A stretch of DNA of 64,000 bases, taken from Ruminiclostridium josui JCM 17888 (GTDB lineage: Bacteria > Bacillota > Clostridia > Acetivibrionales > DSM-1351). The DNA is taken from assembly GCF_000526495.1 (NCBI RefSeq), contig NZ_JAGE01000002.1:558001-622000 (forward strand), read 5' to 3'. The notes below the pieces were generated by a model. It made no database searches. It was not told the origin of the DNA and saw only the letters and a list, made by a program, of their open reading frames with translations. Below are positions 8,570 to 17,315 of the stretch, in pieces. Positions within the stretch are counted from its first letter, which is position 1, and each line of letters begins with the position of its first letter. A program made the position numbers and the translations under genes.

Positions 8570-9607
8570 ATGAATATAAAACGTATGATAGGTATTGTTT
8601 TAAGCATGGTGATGATTCCTTATCTCGTAGCATGCAGTAATACTAAGGACAGTGCTAATGAAGTTGCTAAGGTAAACTCGTCACCAACCAAATCATCAAC
8701 CTCACCATCAACCCAATCAGCAACCAATTCACAGAAAGAGACTCCAATCGTGTATATGACCACTGATATCAGCTCTAAAGGCTTAATGGCAGCTTATAAT
8801 GCGCTGAACTGGGCACCGGAGGGTAATGTTGCAGTAAAGCTAAGCACTGGTGAGCCGCCGTCTAGTAACTATCTGGATCCTAAATTGATTAAAGATTTAG
8901 TGCAGTCAGTCAATGGTACAATTGTAGAATGTAATACAGCGTATGGAGGATCTCGAATCAGTACAGCCATGCATATGCAGGTTGCAAAGGACCATGGTTT
9001 TACTGAGATTGCAAAAGTAGATATTTTGGATGCCGATGGTTCAATGAGTCTTCCAGTAGTAGGGGGAGCCCATCTGAAAGAAGATCTTGTAGGATCACAC
9101 TTTTCCAACTATAATTCTTATCTAGTATTATCTCATTTTAAAGGACATGAAATGGCTGGATTTGGAGGAGCTATTAAGAATATTTCCATAGGTCTTGGTT
9201 CAAGCGAGGGAAAATGTCTAATCCATACAGCCGGAAAATATAATTCAACCATATATGGCGCAAATCAGGATGACTTCCTTGAATCCATGGGTGATGCAGG
9301 TAAGGCAGTTTCTGACAGCCTGAAAAACGGAAAGAATATTGTTTACATAAATGTAATGAATAATCTTAGTATAGATTGTGACTGTAACGGCTATCCAGCA
9401 GAACCGGAGATTGATGATATTGGAATACTTGCATCTACTGATCCGGTAGCGTTGGACCAGGCATGTATTGACCTTGTATATGCTGCAAAAGGTAATGAAT
9501 CCCTGGTAGGAAGAATTGAAGATTTGAATGGATTACATACATTGGAACACGCAGAGAAAATTGGTCTTGGTAGTCGCAATTATAAATTGGTGAACATTAA
9601 TGATTGA
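8570..9607 (+). CDS. DUF362-domain lipoprotein
   Basis: 345 residues. The N-terminus is a lipoprotein signal with lipobox-like YLVAC, cysteine near residue 22, followed by a Ser/Thr/Pro linker to ~residue 58. The rest fits the DUF362 family: LSTGEPPSSNYLDP, VECNTAYGGSR, VLSHFKGHEMAGFGGAIKNISIGLGS and STDPVALDQACIDLV. DUF362 proteins are often linked to iron-sulfur ferredoxin domains; none is present here. GGGAGG precedes ATG 8570. Its stop overlaps the permease start by 8 bp, indicating translational coupling and a shared job, perhaps metal or anion handling at the membrane (inferred). Confidence 0.82.
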   Translation: MNIKRMIGIVLSMVMIPYLVACSNTKDSANEVAKVNSSPTKSSTSPSTQSATNSQKETPIVYMTTDISSKGLMAAYNALNWAPEGNVAVKLSTGEPPSSNYLDPKLIKDLVQSVNGTIVECNTAYGGSRISTAMHMQVAKDHGFTEIAKVDILDADGSMSLPVVGGAHLKEDLVGSHFSNYNSYLVLSHFKGHEMAGFGGAIKNISIGLGSSEGKCLIHTAGKYNSTIYGANQDDFLESMGDAGKAVSDSLKNGKNIVYINVMNNLSIDCDCNGYPAEPEIDDIGILASTDPVALDQACIDLVYAAKGNESLVGRIEDLNGLHTLEHAEKIGLGSRNYKLVNIND

Positions 9608-10502
9608 TATACTGTATCGTGAATTTATATATTTACTCTATTACTTTAGTGTTCAGCTTGAACAGATTTTTACATATTGGCTGTTAGGTATGCTCATAGG
9701 GTCTACAGTGTCAGTGTTTGGCAAAGAACGGATACACCGGCTGTTTAGCGGCATGCAGAATAAGAGACTTGGTGTTTTAGGCATTTTTCTAGCCTGTTGC
9801 CTTGGGATAGCTTCTCCGCTTTGCATGTATGGAACGATTCCAATTGCCGCTTCCTTTTCACAGAAGGGCATGAGAGACGACTGGTTGGCCGCTTTTATGA
9901 TGTCATCGATTTTATTAAATCCTCAGCTGATTATTTACAGTGCAGCATTGGGAACTACAGCATTTATTGTACGAATTGTCTCATGCTTACTATGTGGATT
10001 TATAGCAGGGTTGCTAATAAGAATATTTTACAAGGAAAAATCTTTTTTTAATTTCAGTGGTTTTTATGAAACGAAAAACCGTGATACAGATCCTAATATA
10101 TTACTACGTTTCCTCAAGAATTTTGGAAGAAATGTGAAAGCAACCGGTCTGTATTTTCTTCTGGGAATTTTATTGTCCGCGCTGTTTCAGAGGTATGTAC
10201 CGGCAAATGCATTTGCTAATCTATTCGGCAGCAACAGAGGATTCGGTATACTGATGGCAGCCACCATTGGTGTTCCGCTTTACATGTGCGGCGGAGGAAC
10301 AATACCGCTTTTGAGGCAGTGGTTATTTGACGGTATGAGCTTGGGCTCTGCAGCAGCTTTTATGATTACAGGGCCAGCCACAAAAATAACTAATTTAGGT
10401 GCTGTAAAAATTGTATTGGGTACTCGACGATTTGTGCTGTATTTATCATATGTTATAATTTTTGCACTTTTAGTTGGATTCTTATTAAATGTTTGCATTT
10501 AA
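9600..10502 (+). CDS. YraQ/DUF318-type permease
   Basis: 300 residues, strongly hydrophobic, about eight membrane segments. Two similar halves contain conserved glycine/proline/cysteine motifs: CCLGIASPLCMYGTIPIAAS and AATIGVPLYMCGGGTIPLLR, each with a Pro-Leu-Cys/Tyr-Met-Cys signature typical of DUF318 permeases (the group that includes ArsP-like exporters). The transported substrate is not known. ATG 9600 overlaps the DUF362 gene, with no strong ribosome site of its own, so it depends on translational coupling. Confidence 0.8.
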   Translation: MIDILYREFIYLLYYFSVQLEQIFTYWLLGMLIGSTVSVFGKERIHRLFSGMQNKRLGVLGIFLACCLGIASPLCMYGTIPIAASFSQKGMRDDWLAAFMMSSILLNPQLIIYSAALGTTAFIVRIVSCLLCGFIAGLLIRIFYKEKSFFNFSGFYETKNRDTDPNILLRFLKNFGRNVKATGLYFLLGILLSALFQRYVPANAFANLFGSNRGFGILMAATIGVPLYMCGGGTIPLLRQWLFDGMSLGSAAAFMITGPATKITNLGAVKIVLGTRRFVLYLSYVIIFALLVGFLLNVCI

Positions 10503-10629
10503 TCACTTTATGGATTTGGATGGATTATGTGTATTCTAAATGTATTTATTGCTTATCATAATCCTTTTATAGAATATTAAATGTGGCCTATAAAATTCCT
10601 TCCAAAACATAGTGTTTCTGGGTTATATT

Positions 10630-10655
10630 AATATTCTATAATGTTATAGAATATT
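10630..10655. repeat. 26-bp perfect palindrome left of the recombinase module
   Basis: AATATTCTATAA (10630-10641) and TTATAGAATATT (10644-10655) with a 2-base centre. A third half-site, TTATAGAATATT, occurs at 10567-10578. It lies 108 bp before the first recombinase gene. It may be a recombinase or repressor binding site near the left element end; no direct evidence. Confidence 0.6.
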
Positions 10656-10762
10656 TGTAAATGATGTGCTATCATAAAATGCATATATATACGAAATAGT
10701 AGCGATTTTTGCTTCAATGGTAATTGTTGCTACTATATATTTTGAAAAAGAAGGGATAGCAC

Positions 10763-11104
10763 GTGATTATTTACAAGACCAAGGACATAACTGTCTACGA
10801 CGAACTTCAAAAGGAAAGAAATAAGCAAATCTTTATTGTGAAATTTTGTACAGATTCTCCTGATTTTGTTTTACCAAGTCCATTAACACATTTTGTAATA
10901 AAATATGGTAAGTCATATAATTCACAGAGGAAGTATGCAAATGAATTGTGTTTGTTTATTAATTACATAATTGATAATGTACAAAGTAGCCAGAATGAAA
11001 TATTTGAACCTTTAAAGACTCAAGGGCTTTCTGGCTTAACCTTTTATCATCTGGCTCATTATTTAAATCACATTTCAAATAACCCTGAAAAACCGGTATT
11101 ATTA
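10763..11104 (+). pseudogene. Tyrosine recombinase (TnpA-like), 5' part, split by the Tn3-family element
   Basis: GTG at 10763 behind AGAAGGG opens the N-terminal, core-binding part of a tyrosine recombinase (YNSQRKYANELCLFINYI is typical of the SAM-like domain). At base 11105 the frame runs into the transposon terminal repeat and stops at 11143 after 126 codons, the last dozen from the transposon. Joined to 17316-18263 with one TATTA copy, the frame is continuous (…KPVLL-STAKIKEN…), giving a protein of about 430 residues. In the present state it cannot yield the full enzyme. Confidence 0.88.
11100..11104. repeat. Target-site duplication, left copy (TATTA)
   Basis: TATTA immediately left of the left GGGG terminus; the same five bases follow the right terminus at 17311-17315. 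Five-base duplications are the Tn3-family norm. Confidence 0.92.
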
Positions 11105-11145
11105 GGGGTAGTGGGAGCATCCGTGTCACTAGGGGCAAAGTAGAT
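11105..11145 (+). repeat. Left terminal inverted repeat of the Tn3-family element
   Basis: Starts GGGGTAGTGGGAGCATCCGT and ends GGGGCAAAGTAGAT. It matches the reverse complement of 17270-17310 with one mismatch (CACT versus CACC). Confidence 0.93.
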
Positions 11146-11329
11146 TCCATTATATTATAGTGCGTTTTCAATAGGTATTCTTTCATTCATAGGGTAATCT
11201 ATACTGAAAAGTAATGTAATTGTGTAAATGAATTTTGGAAACTATACTTAGTAAAAGTGTAACATGGGTAATTAGTGGTAACAATTAAGTATATCAATAA
11301 AATGTAGTTTACTGGAGGAAGGTGATTAT

Positions 11330-11509
11330 TTGAATATAGGGGAATTCGGACAAGTATGGGAAGGTGAGTATATTTGTTCAAGAGTAAATCGAATTATAGA
11401 AGCTGTTAAGAACGGTAATTATGAAAATGCACTTGATTATTTGGCGATGATACAAGATAAAGCAAAAGCAGCTGAAAAATTTATCAAAACTGAGACTAAT
11501 AATAAATAA
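11330..11509 (+). CDS. Small acidic-basic helical protein, 59 residues, TTG start
   Basis: GGAGGAAGG at 11314-11322 stands 7 bases before TTG 11330. The product begins MNIGEFGQVWEGEYICSRVN and continues as helix-prone sequence rich in Ala, Lys and Glu (ALDYLAMIQDKAKAAEKFI), ending at TAA 11507. The strong ribosome site and codon pattern support a real gene. No family is recognised. It is the only gene between the left terminus and tnpA, so it could be an accessory or regulatory protein of the transposon. Confidence 0.55.
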   Translation: MNIGEFGQVWEGEYICSRVNRIIEAVKNGNYENALDYLAMIQDKAKAAEKFIKTETNNK

Positions 11510-11532
11510 GTTATGTTTAGCCTTAGTAAAAC

Positions 11533-11585
11533 GAAACGGCTATAAATGTAATAAATTCATACTCTTGGTAGCCGTTCTCTGTTTC
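11533..11585. terminator. Hairpin between small ORF and tnpA
   Basis: AACGGCTA (11535-11542) pairs with TAGCCGTT (11569-11576); flanking GAAAC/GTTTC extend it. It lies between two convergent genes and could stop transcription from both sides, although T-runs are poor. Confidence 0.45.
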
Positions 11586-11611
11586 ACTACGATACACTTT
11601 CTCCAATGTAA

Positions 11612-14577
11612 TTATATGGCAATGTCGATTAAAAGTCTTTCATTCATATTGAGATCAAAATTACCGTATGGGTTGATATGTGTATATATAAGTGGTGTAA
11701 GTGCCCTGAAATCTTCATGTGTCATTAATTCATACCATTTTTTCTGTGATAGAACCTGTTGAATCATCAGGGTATTTATATAGACAAGGCAATTTTGTAA
11801 TAAATGAAGGCATAGAACGGAAAGCTCCTGATCTTCTATCCTGTTGGTGGATATTTCTCCACCTTTTCCATAGAAAATAAAGCTATTTGCTGAATTCCAG
11901 TTTTCAACCACATTAAGACCTTCGTGTATTTCTATTCTTAATTCCTCAGAATTAAGGTATTCACAAAGAAATATTGTCTTTATGGCTTTTCCAAGTTCGG
12001 CAAGGGCAAGATATGTAGGATGTTTTATGTTATTTCTAGTGAACCTTTTCATTATTGCCTCGGTTTCAGCCGTACCTAACCGTAATGCGGTAGCATATTT
12101 TACCATTTGGTCATACTGCTGCCGAATAAGTTCCCAATTAATTGGGCGTGTAAGAATTGCCTGTAAGTTTGGGAAAGCATCAGATATACCAGTGTCTGGA
12201 CGGTATAATTTTTGTGAGCCGATGTTTTTTAAACGGGGCATTAAATTAAAGCCTAACAGATGGCAGAATGCAAAAGCCACTTCACTTTGTCCATGCGTAT
12301 CAACGTAGTTTTTCTCAATTTCCATGTCTGTGCAATGTTTTAATAGTCCTTCAATCATAGCGGATACTTCTGAGGATGAACAAGACTTCAGTTGAGAATA
12401 AATACAGGTTGAATTTTTTCTACATGCCAATAAATCATAACCCCACGGCCACGGTAGCGAATATGCCATTCAGTCATCAGGTTCTGATCCCAGGCACCGA
12501 ATTTTTTAGAGTCTGATGCACAGGTTGTAGTTCCTTCACCCCAAACATCTTGAACACGGCTCTGAAGTATTGCATTAACTACAGAGGATATTGCATTGCG
12601 TAAATTATCTTTATTTATAAACTTCCTTCTGATGTAAAGCAAGTCTTGGTAGCTTTCTCCATGATTGCCGGCGGATACACGTTTTAAACCCGTATTCGTG
12701 CCAAGCCCATATAGAGCCAGTATTAAACGTTTTTGAATTACTGACCTTTCCAATCGTTCATGTGAAGCTACTGTTTTTAAATGGTCTGTAAAATTTATCC
12801 TCAAATCTGTTTCTTTCAATACATCAAGTAAATTTGTCATAGGCCAATGCCGCATAATTTCTGCTTTTAATTTTGACAAATTCATTGATTCTTGCTGTGG
12901 TTCACTTGGAGATATTGTTATCCAACCATTACCCCTATCAGTAAATCTGACTTTGGAATTTCTGGGCATACCTACATCTAGTTTAGATAAACCATCGTAC
13001 ATTGCTTGACGGATTTTATCTATAAATTCTTGTGCATCCATCGGCTGCTTTAACGCCTTGTAATTTTCCTCCCTACGTTCTTCAAAGTCGGTTGGCAAAT
13101 CATCATCAGGATTCCTGTATCTGTTAGCACCAACTACCCATATTTCTTTACAGCGTAATTTATCCCTGAGAGACTGTAAAGCAACAATTTCATAGTTCAT
13201 TCTGTTAATTCGTTCAATTCCTTTTTCGCTATCTTTTTCAATGACAGCATCCTTCATGCCGGAGCGTATAACACCTTCAATAGGAATATTTTCTGCATCA
13301 GAAAAATAATGAGTACGAATGTCATAGTACTTTCTGATTACGTCTAAAGCTTTTATTACTGGTTGGTGAACTTCGTTGTTAGAACGGAATTCTAATGTAT
13401 TAAGTAATTCAGGAACCATTCGTCTATAATGAGTAGCGTAGGAAGCCCTCATTATGGTATAAACCTTTTGACGGTACTGAGCACCGGTATTTTTGAATTC
13501 TTTTACCAATGCTCTTAATGTATTTTCACTGACTACCGGGAATAATACTTTTTTAATTATCCCATCAGGATTATTTAAAGCAGCATCAGCCATTTGGAAC
13601 AAAATATTTGTCTTACCATTAACTTTCCTGAAATCATTAATAAGCTGCTTTTCAACCTTTCTTTCAGCTCTGACACTTATTCTGTGTATTATTTGTATTA
13701 GCAGCTCAATGAGATTATCAGTTATTTCTCTACACCTGAGCCAGAAGAAAGCAGCAAGAATTGTGTACCTTACATGATCTGGATGCCGACGAAGCTCAGG
13801 TAGCTTTTCTGATACCGCCCTGAGCTTATACCTTTTTACTATTTTTTGAGGTATATTGTTAAAAAGATTATTAGGAAGTTCCAGTTGCTGAATTGTCCTC
13901 AATTTTGCTATTTCTCTAAAAACACTGTCTATTCCTATTCGTCCAGGATCAGCTCTTAATTCGCTAAATGTCATGGAATCACCATTAGATGTATAATCAA
14001 CTTCTGTTTCGTCGTATGTAGTAAGGGTTGTAATTAGTTCATCCATCTTCAGAATTGTTTCTTTTGCTAGCTTTGCATATGTTTCCTTAAAGAATTGATT
14101 TTCATATGCAAAAACAGCAGATCTGGTAATGCGGTCAATACGATCGGCGGTAGGTGGTTCGATATGAAGTTCCCTGAAACGCTTATATGCTTCTTCTTTT
14201 AAACTTTCTACTTCTGCATCGTGATAAAACACGTGCTTTGATAGCCAACTGGTAATTGATTGGATGTCTTCGGTATTGACTTCTCTAAAACCGAAGAATT
14301 CTCTTATTTGTGCCCTGTGATACTTTCTGGTTCTTCCGTTCCAGTCATAATTTTCAATAGAACAATCATCAAGATTCAATTGCTTAGCTATATATAATAA
14401 TACTTCTTTGGGAATTTCATTTTTGTTACTTGGAAACCTTGCTTCATATTGAAAGTATTTAAATAATACAGCAAAGCCAAGGCGAGTTGTTCCAGTTTTA
14501 TTACTTAACTCAGTAAGCTCATTAGGTAGAAATGTAAAGTTTTCAATAAGTTCGTCTATTTCCCAATGTCTTTTCAA
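11612..14577 (-). pseudogene. tnpA: Tn3-family transposase TnpA with a single-base frameshift
   Basis: Translating from TTG 14577 (GGAGG upstream) and changing frame at 12414-12419 gives ~988 residues, the usual Tn3 transposase length. The N-terminal part holds the DNA-binding DUF4158-like region; the catalytic part has [14 protein letters not shown] (first Asp), then after the shift [12 protein letters not shown] (second Asp), [16 protein letters not shown] and [16 protein letters not shown] (Glu). The run reads A6 on the coding strand where A7 keeps frame ([11 protein letters not shown]). As written, the two frames give products of 729 and 285 residues, and the first lacks two catalytic acids. 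Possibilities are decay, slippage on the A-run, or a sequencing error. Confidence 0.9.
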
Positions 14578-14779
14578 AAGAATACCTCCACTACTGAATT
14601 TCGTCTATTTCAGTATATCATAACATACGGTAGTTATGGATATATTTGCAATTGAAGAATATTTTATATCCTTTAAAATATGAACAGATTTTTTATTTTA
14701 TAAGGAATAAGTATGGGAAATTTGTAATTTAGAGGTAATAGTATAAAATTGATTTATAGTAATATCTTTGGAGGGAACT

Positions 14780-15415
14780 ATGAGATTAAAAAAGATAATG
14801 CTCGTCATCGCCTTATGCACTACCATCATAACTATTTTATGTATAACCTCAATTTACGGGATAAAGAAAGAAAAAGATACTGTATTAATAGATTTACAAC
14901 AAGCAATTAATATTTCTTCTAAAAGAGCTATTGAGTGGAATAATCAAGCTTCCTTATATTTTTTGACAAGCGTTGATAATCCTAATTATAAAAATAACGA
15001 ATCTGGTAAGAATGGCAGGAGAAGATATTGGAATATAGATTATGCAGTAAAAAATACAAACCACCATCTGCTATTAACGATACATGACGGTGTAATAATC
15101 AACTGTAACCAGGTTAATTCCCTAACCCTAAATGAAAACTTAATTAATTACAGTGAGATAGAAATGAATAGTACCTATGCTGTAAAAGCGGCGATAAAGA
15201 AGTATAATTTGAATCCGGGAAAAGAGTGGGCCCAAGGGTACCACTTCGTTTTGAATAAAATCGGTGGAAAAACACTATTAACTGTTGTAGGACTAGATTC
15301 CAATGGCAATTTTGCTAAAGTTAATTTTAATACATTAATTGGAAATGTAGAATCAGCATTTTATAAACAAATTGATAGTGGAACTAGTCAATGGATGAAA
15401 TGGGAGGTGGTTTAA
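14780..15415 (+). CDS. Membrane-anchored protein of unknown function (transposon cargo)
   Basis: ATG 14780 follows GGAGGG; an in-frame TTG at 14768 lies before that site and is rejected. 211 residues with an uncleaved-looking signal anchor (residues 6-27, IMLVIALCTTIITILCITSI) and a mostly polar extracytoplasmic domain containing two similar stretches, HHLLLTIHDGVIINCN and GGKTLLTVVGLDSNGNFAKV, suggesting a PepSY-like or beta-rich fold (weak). Same strand as the next secreted protein gene, with an 85-97 bp gap. Function unknown. Confidence 0.65.
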   Translation: MRLKKIMLVIALCTTIITILCITSIYGIKKEKDTVLIDLQQAINISSKRAIEWNNQASLYFLTSVDNPNYKNNESGKNGRRRYWNIDYAVKNTNHHLLLTIHDGVIINCNQVNSLTLNENLINYSEIEMNSTYAVKAAIKKYNLNPGKEWAQGYHFVLNKIGGKTLLTVVGLDSNGNFAKVNFNTLIGNVESAFYKQIDSGTSQWMKWEVV

Positions 15416-15512
15416 ATGTAAAAAATCTCTTTTAAACAGTGTTATGAACGCTTGGCGACGTTCTTAAGCTACTTGCACAAAAAATACAGATGAAAAGAAG
15501 GTGGTTTTTGCT

Positions 15513-15941
15513 TTGAAAAAACGAATAATTGTACTATTTTTACTAGTTGCGGTATTATCTAATGCTTTCTCGGTATGTTATGCTACGTCATATTCTTATT
15601 CCAATCAAGATGTAACAGCATATACGGCTTATTCAAGTGCACTCACGGCAAGCGGAGCAACCCCAGAAGTAGGTTATGTTGCTGTTCATCCTAAAACTTG
15701 GGGTAGTCATACCAATCCACTATTCCCATTTGGAGCATTTATAACAACTACATCGGAATTATATCTTCCAAATGCAGGCGATGGTATGACAGTATTTCAA
15801 GTACAAGACATCGGGGATGTAAATAATACGAGGGGGCTAACGAAGTATTGGTTTGATTGCTATGTTGGATTGAAACCTACATATGATCAAGCAGCAATAA
15901 ATTTTGGAAAGCAGAAATGTAATTATACAGTCAGATGGTAA
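15513..15941 (+). CDS. Secreted 3D/RlpA-like double-psi barrel protein (transposon cargo)
   Basis: TTG 15513 is preferred over GTG 15501, which overlaps the GAAGG ribosome site. 142 residues: signal peptide (~1-25, VLFLLVAVLSNAFSVCYA), then VTAYTAYSSALTASGATPEVGYVAV and FQVQDIGDVNNTRGLTKYWFDCYVG, which follow the pattern of the 3D domain (conserved aspartates at the barrel mouth, as in Bacillus YocH/resuscitation-type proteins), ending FGKQKCNYTV. Such domains occur in cell-wall lytic enzymes. The aspartate set is QD, GD and FD; activity is inferred. Confidence 0.65.
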   Translation: MKKRIIVLFLLVAVLSNAFSVCYATSYSYSNQDVTAYTAYSSALTASGATPEVGYVAVHPKTWGSHTNPLFPFGAFITTTSELYLPNAGDGMTVFQVQDIGDVNNTRGLTKYWFDCYVGLKPTYDQAAINFGKQKCNYTVRW

Positions 15942-15964
15942 TGTATTAATTACTTAATTAAAGA

Positions 15965-16003
15965 AATAAGGCTAGGTAAATGGGAATTTTACTTAGCCTT
16001 ATT
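15965..16003. terminator. Bidirectional terminator between convergent genes
   Basis: AATAAGGCTAGGTAAA (15965-15980) pairs with TTTACTTAGCCTTATT (15988-16003), with one G-U pair; T-rich on the right and A-rich on the left. It serves the 3D-domain gene and, from the other strand, the DUF3888-like gene. Confidence 0.85.
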
Positions 16004-16011
16004 TTATTACC

Positions 16012-16455
16012 TTAATTAGAAGACCTATCAATATAATCACTATGTTTAAAGTCCGTAACTCTAATACCTTTGTAGTCTTGACGAATAGTTACTGTTTCAA
16101 GTCCATATGGGGGATTATGTGCTCCCTCATATGTTATTACTTGTATTATAATATTAAAATAAAAAGATCCTTTTTCTAATCTCTTAATTTCCAGTACTTT
16201 GGCATCAAATAAATCAAAACTTTTGGGATAACCATAATAATTTTGTACAGCATCGCTAATAAGTGGTGAAAGCTGTGTAAGAAGAAAATCCCTGTAAAGT
16301 ATCTCTTTGGATTCAATTCTACTAGGGTCGGCAACAACATAATTTTTACCTTGCGTTTGAATAGATGCAGCTACATTATTGTATGTAGCTAGTAAAATTG
16401 TGATTAATAGTGTTCCAATAAGAATATTTATCTTTAAATTTTTAAAGTTTCTCAT
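16012..16455 (-). CDS. DUF3888-like exported protein (transposon cargo)
   Basis: 147 residues, start ATG 16455 with AAGGAGTG upstream. The N-terminus has a signal segment (ILIGTLLITILLATYNNVAA). The mature part, YRDFLLTQLSPLISDAVQNY and GAHNPPYGLETVTIRQD, fits the DUF3888 pattern known from Bacillus and clostridia; its function is unknown. It is transcribed toward the 3D-domain gene and divergently from tnpR, with the res region between. Confidence 0.65.
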   Translation of the reverse strand: MRNFKNLKINILIGTLLITILLATYNNVAASIQTQGKNYVVADPSRIESKEILYRDFLLTQLSPLISDAVQNYYGYPKSFDLFDAKVLEIKRLEKGSFYFNIIIQVITYEGAHNPPYGLETVTIRQDYKGIRVTDFKHSDYIDRSSN

Positions 16456-16547
16456 TTCTATTCACTCCTTATTTTTATTCAGTTTTTAGTTTATGTAAGT
16501 ATATTAAAATTATTTAAAACTAATTATATATACTATCCCAATAAGTA

Positions 16548-16665
16548 GGGGTTTTGTGTCAGAACAAAACTCTGTCACAAAAGTCACCAAAAATAATTTA
16601 TTGATATCACAAATAGCAATATAGTATTTTTGTGATACTTATGATATATTTACAACTGTAAAATT
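16548..16665. promoter_or_regulatory. Probable res (resolution) site upstream of tnpR
   Basis: Two inverted motifs lie in the gap before tnpR: TTTTGTGTCAG…CTGTCACAAAA (about 16552-16580) and ATATCACAAATA…TATTTTTGTGATAC (about 16604-16640). Both share the TTTTGTG/CACAAA core, as expected for subsites bound by resolvase dimers. Tn3-family res sites usually sit directly next to tnpR. Exact subsite limits are not determined. Confidence 0.6.
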
Positions 16666-16689
16666 GTTTTTTAGTAGGAGGCTTCAATA

Positions 16690-17265
16690 ATGTCTAAGAT
16701 CGGATACGTGAGAGTTTCGACATTTGAACAAAATACGGATAGGCAGGAAATAGCTCTATCTGAAATAGGGATGGATAAAATATTTTCTGAGAAAATTTCG
16801 GGAAAAAGTACAAATAGACTGGAGCTAAACAAAATGCTTGATTATATCAGAGAAGGAGATACACTCTATATTGAAAGCATTTCTCGATTAGCCAGAAGTA
16901 CAAGAGATTTGTTATCAATAGTAAATATACTGCAGGATAAAAAGGTTGATCTAGTTTCCCTAAAAGAAAATATTGACACTACAACCCCGCAAGGTCGCTT
17001 CGTATTGACTATTTTTGGTGCATTATCAGAATTAGAAAGGGAAAGTACACTTCAACGTCAGCGGGAAGGGATTGCTGCAGCCCGAATTAAAGGTAAAAAA
17101 TTTGGTAGGCCACTTATTGAGACACCAAAAGACTGGGATAAAGTAATAGAGCTTTGGAAAAAAGGGAATATAACTGCCATAGAAGCTATGAAACGATTAA
17201 ACCTAAATAGAGGCACCTTTTATAGAAGAGTTAAAGAGTTTGAGACAAAAATAAACGGTAATTAA
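16690..17265 (+). CDS. tnpR: TnpR serine resolvase
   Basis: 191 residues, ATG 16690 after TAGGAGG. Catalytic serine in YVRVSTFEQNTDRQ (residue ~10), arginines in ISRLARSTRDLLSIV, helix E with TTPQGRFVLTIFGALSELER, then GRPL and a C-terminal Hin-type helix-turn-helix (EAMKRLNLNRGTFYRRVKE). It resolves transposon cointegrates at res. It ends 4-5 bp before the right terminal repeat. Confidence 0.93.
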   Translation: MSKIGYVRVSTFEQNTDRQEIALSEIGMDKIFSEKISGKSTNRLELNKMLDYIREGDTLYIESISRLARSTRDLLSIVNILQDKKVDLVSLKENIDTTTPQGRFVLTIFGALSELERESTLQRQREGIAAARIKGKKFGRPLIETPKDWDKVIELWKKGNITAIEAMKRLNLNRGTFYRRVKEFETKINGN

Positions 17266-17269
17266 TTAC

Positions 17270-17310
17270 ATCTACTTTGCCCCTGGTGACACGGATGCTC
17301 CCACTACCCC
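17270..17310 (-). repeat. Right terminal inverted repeat of the Tn3-family element
   Basis: Reverse complement begins GGGGTAGTGGGAGCATCCGT; 41 bases matching the left repeat with one mismatch. TATTA follows at 17311-17315. Confidence 0.93.
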
Positions 17311-17315
17311 TATTA
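17311..17315. repeat. Target-site duplication, right copy (TATTA)
   Basis: Identical to 11100-11104 and placed directly after the right terminus. Confidence 0.92.

Larger units (their letters stand above)
11105..17310. mobile_element. Tn3-family transposon, 6206 bp, with cargo genes
   Basis: Bounded by ~41-bp terminal inverted repeats beginning GGGGTAGTGGGAGCATCCGT and flanked by TATTA duplications. Contents: a 59-codon ORF, a Tn3-type transposase (minus strand, frameshifted), three cargo genes for secreted or anchored proteins, a res-like region and a TnpR serine resolvase. The cargo lies between tnpA and res/tnpR. The element splits a tyrosine recombinase gene in frame with its target duplication, so it arrived after the host element. 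Confidence 0.93.
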
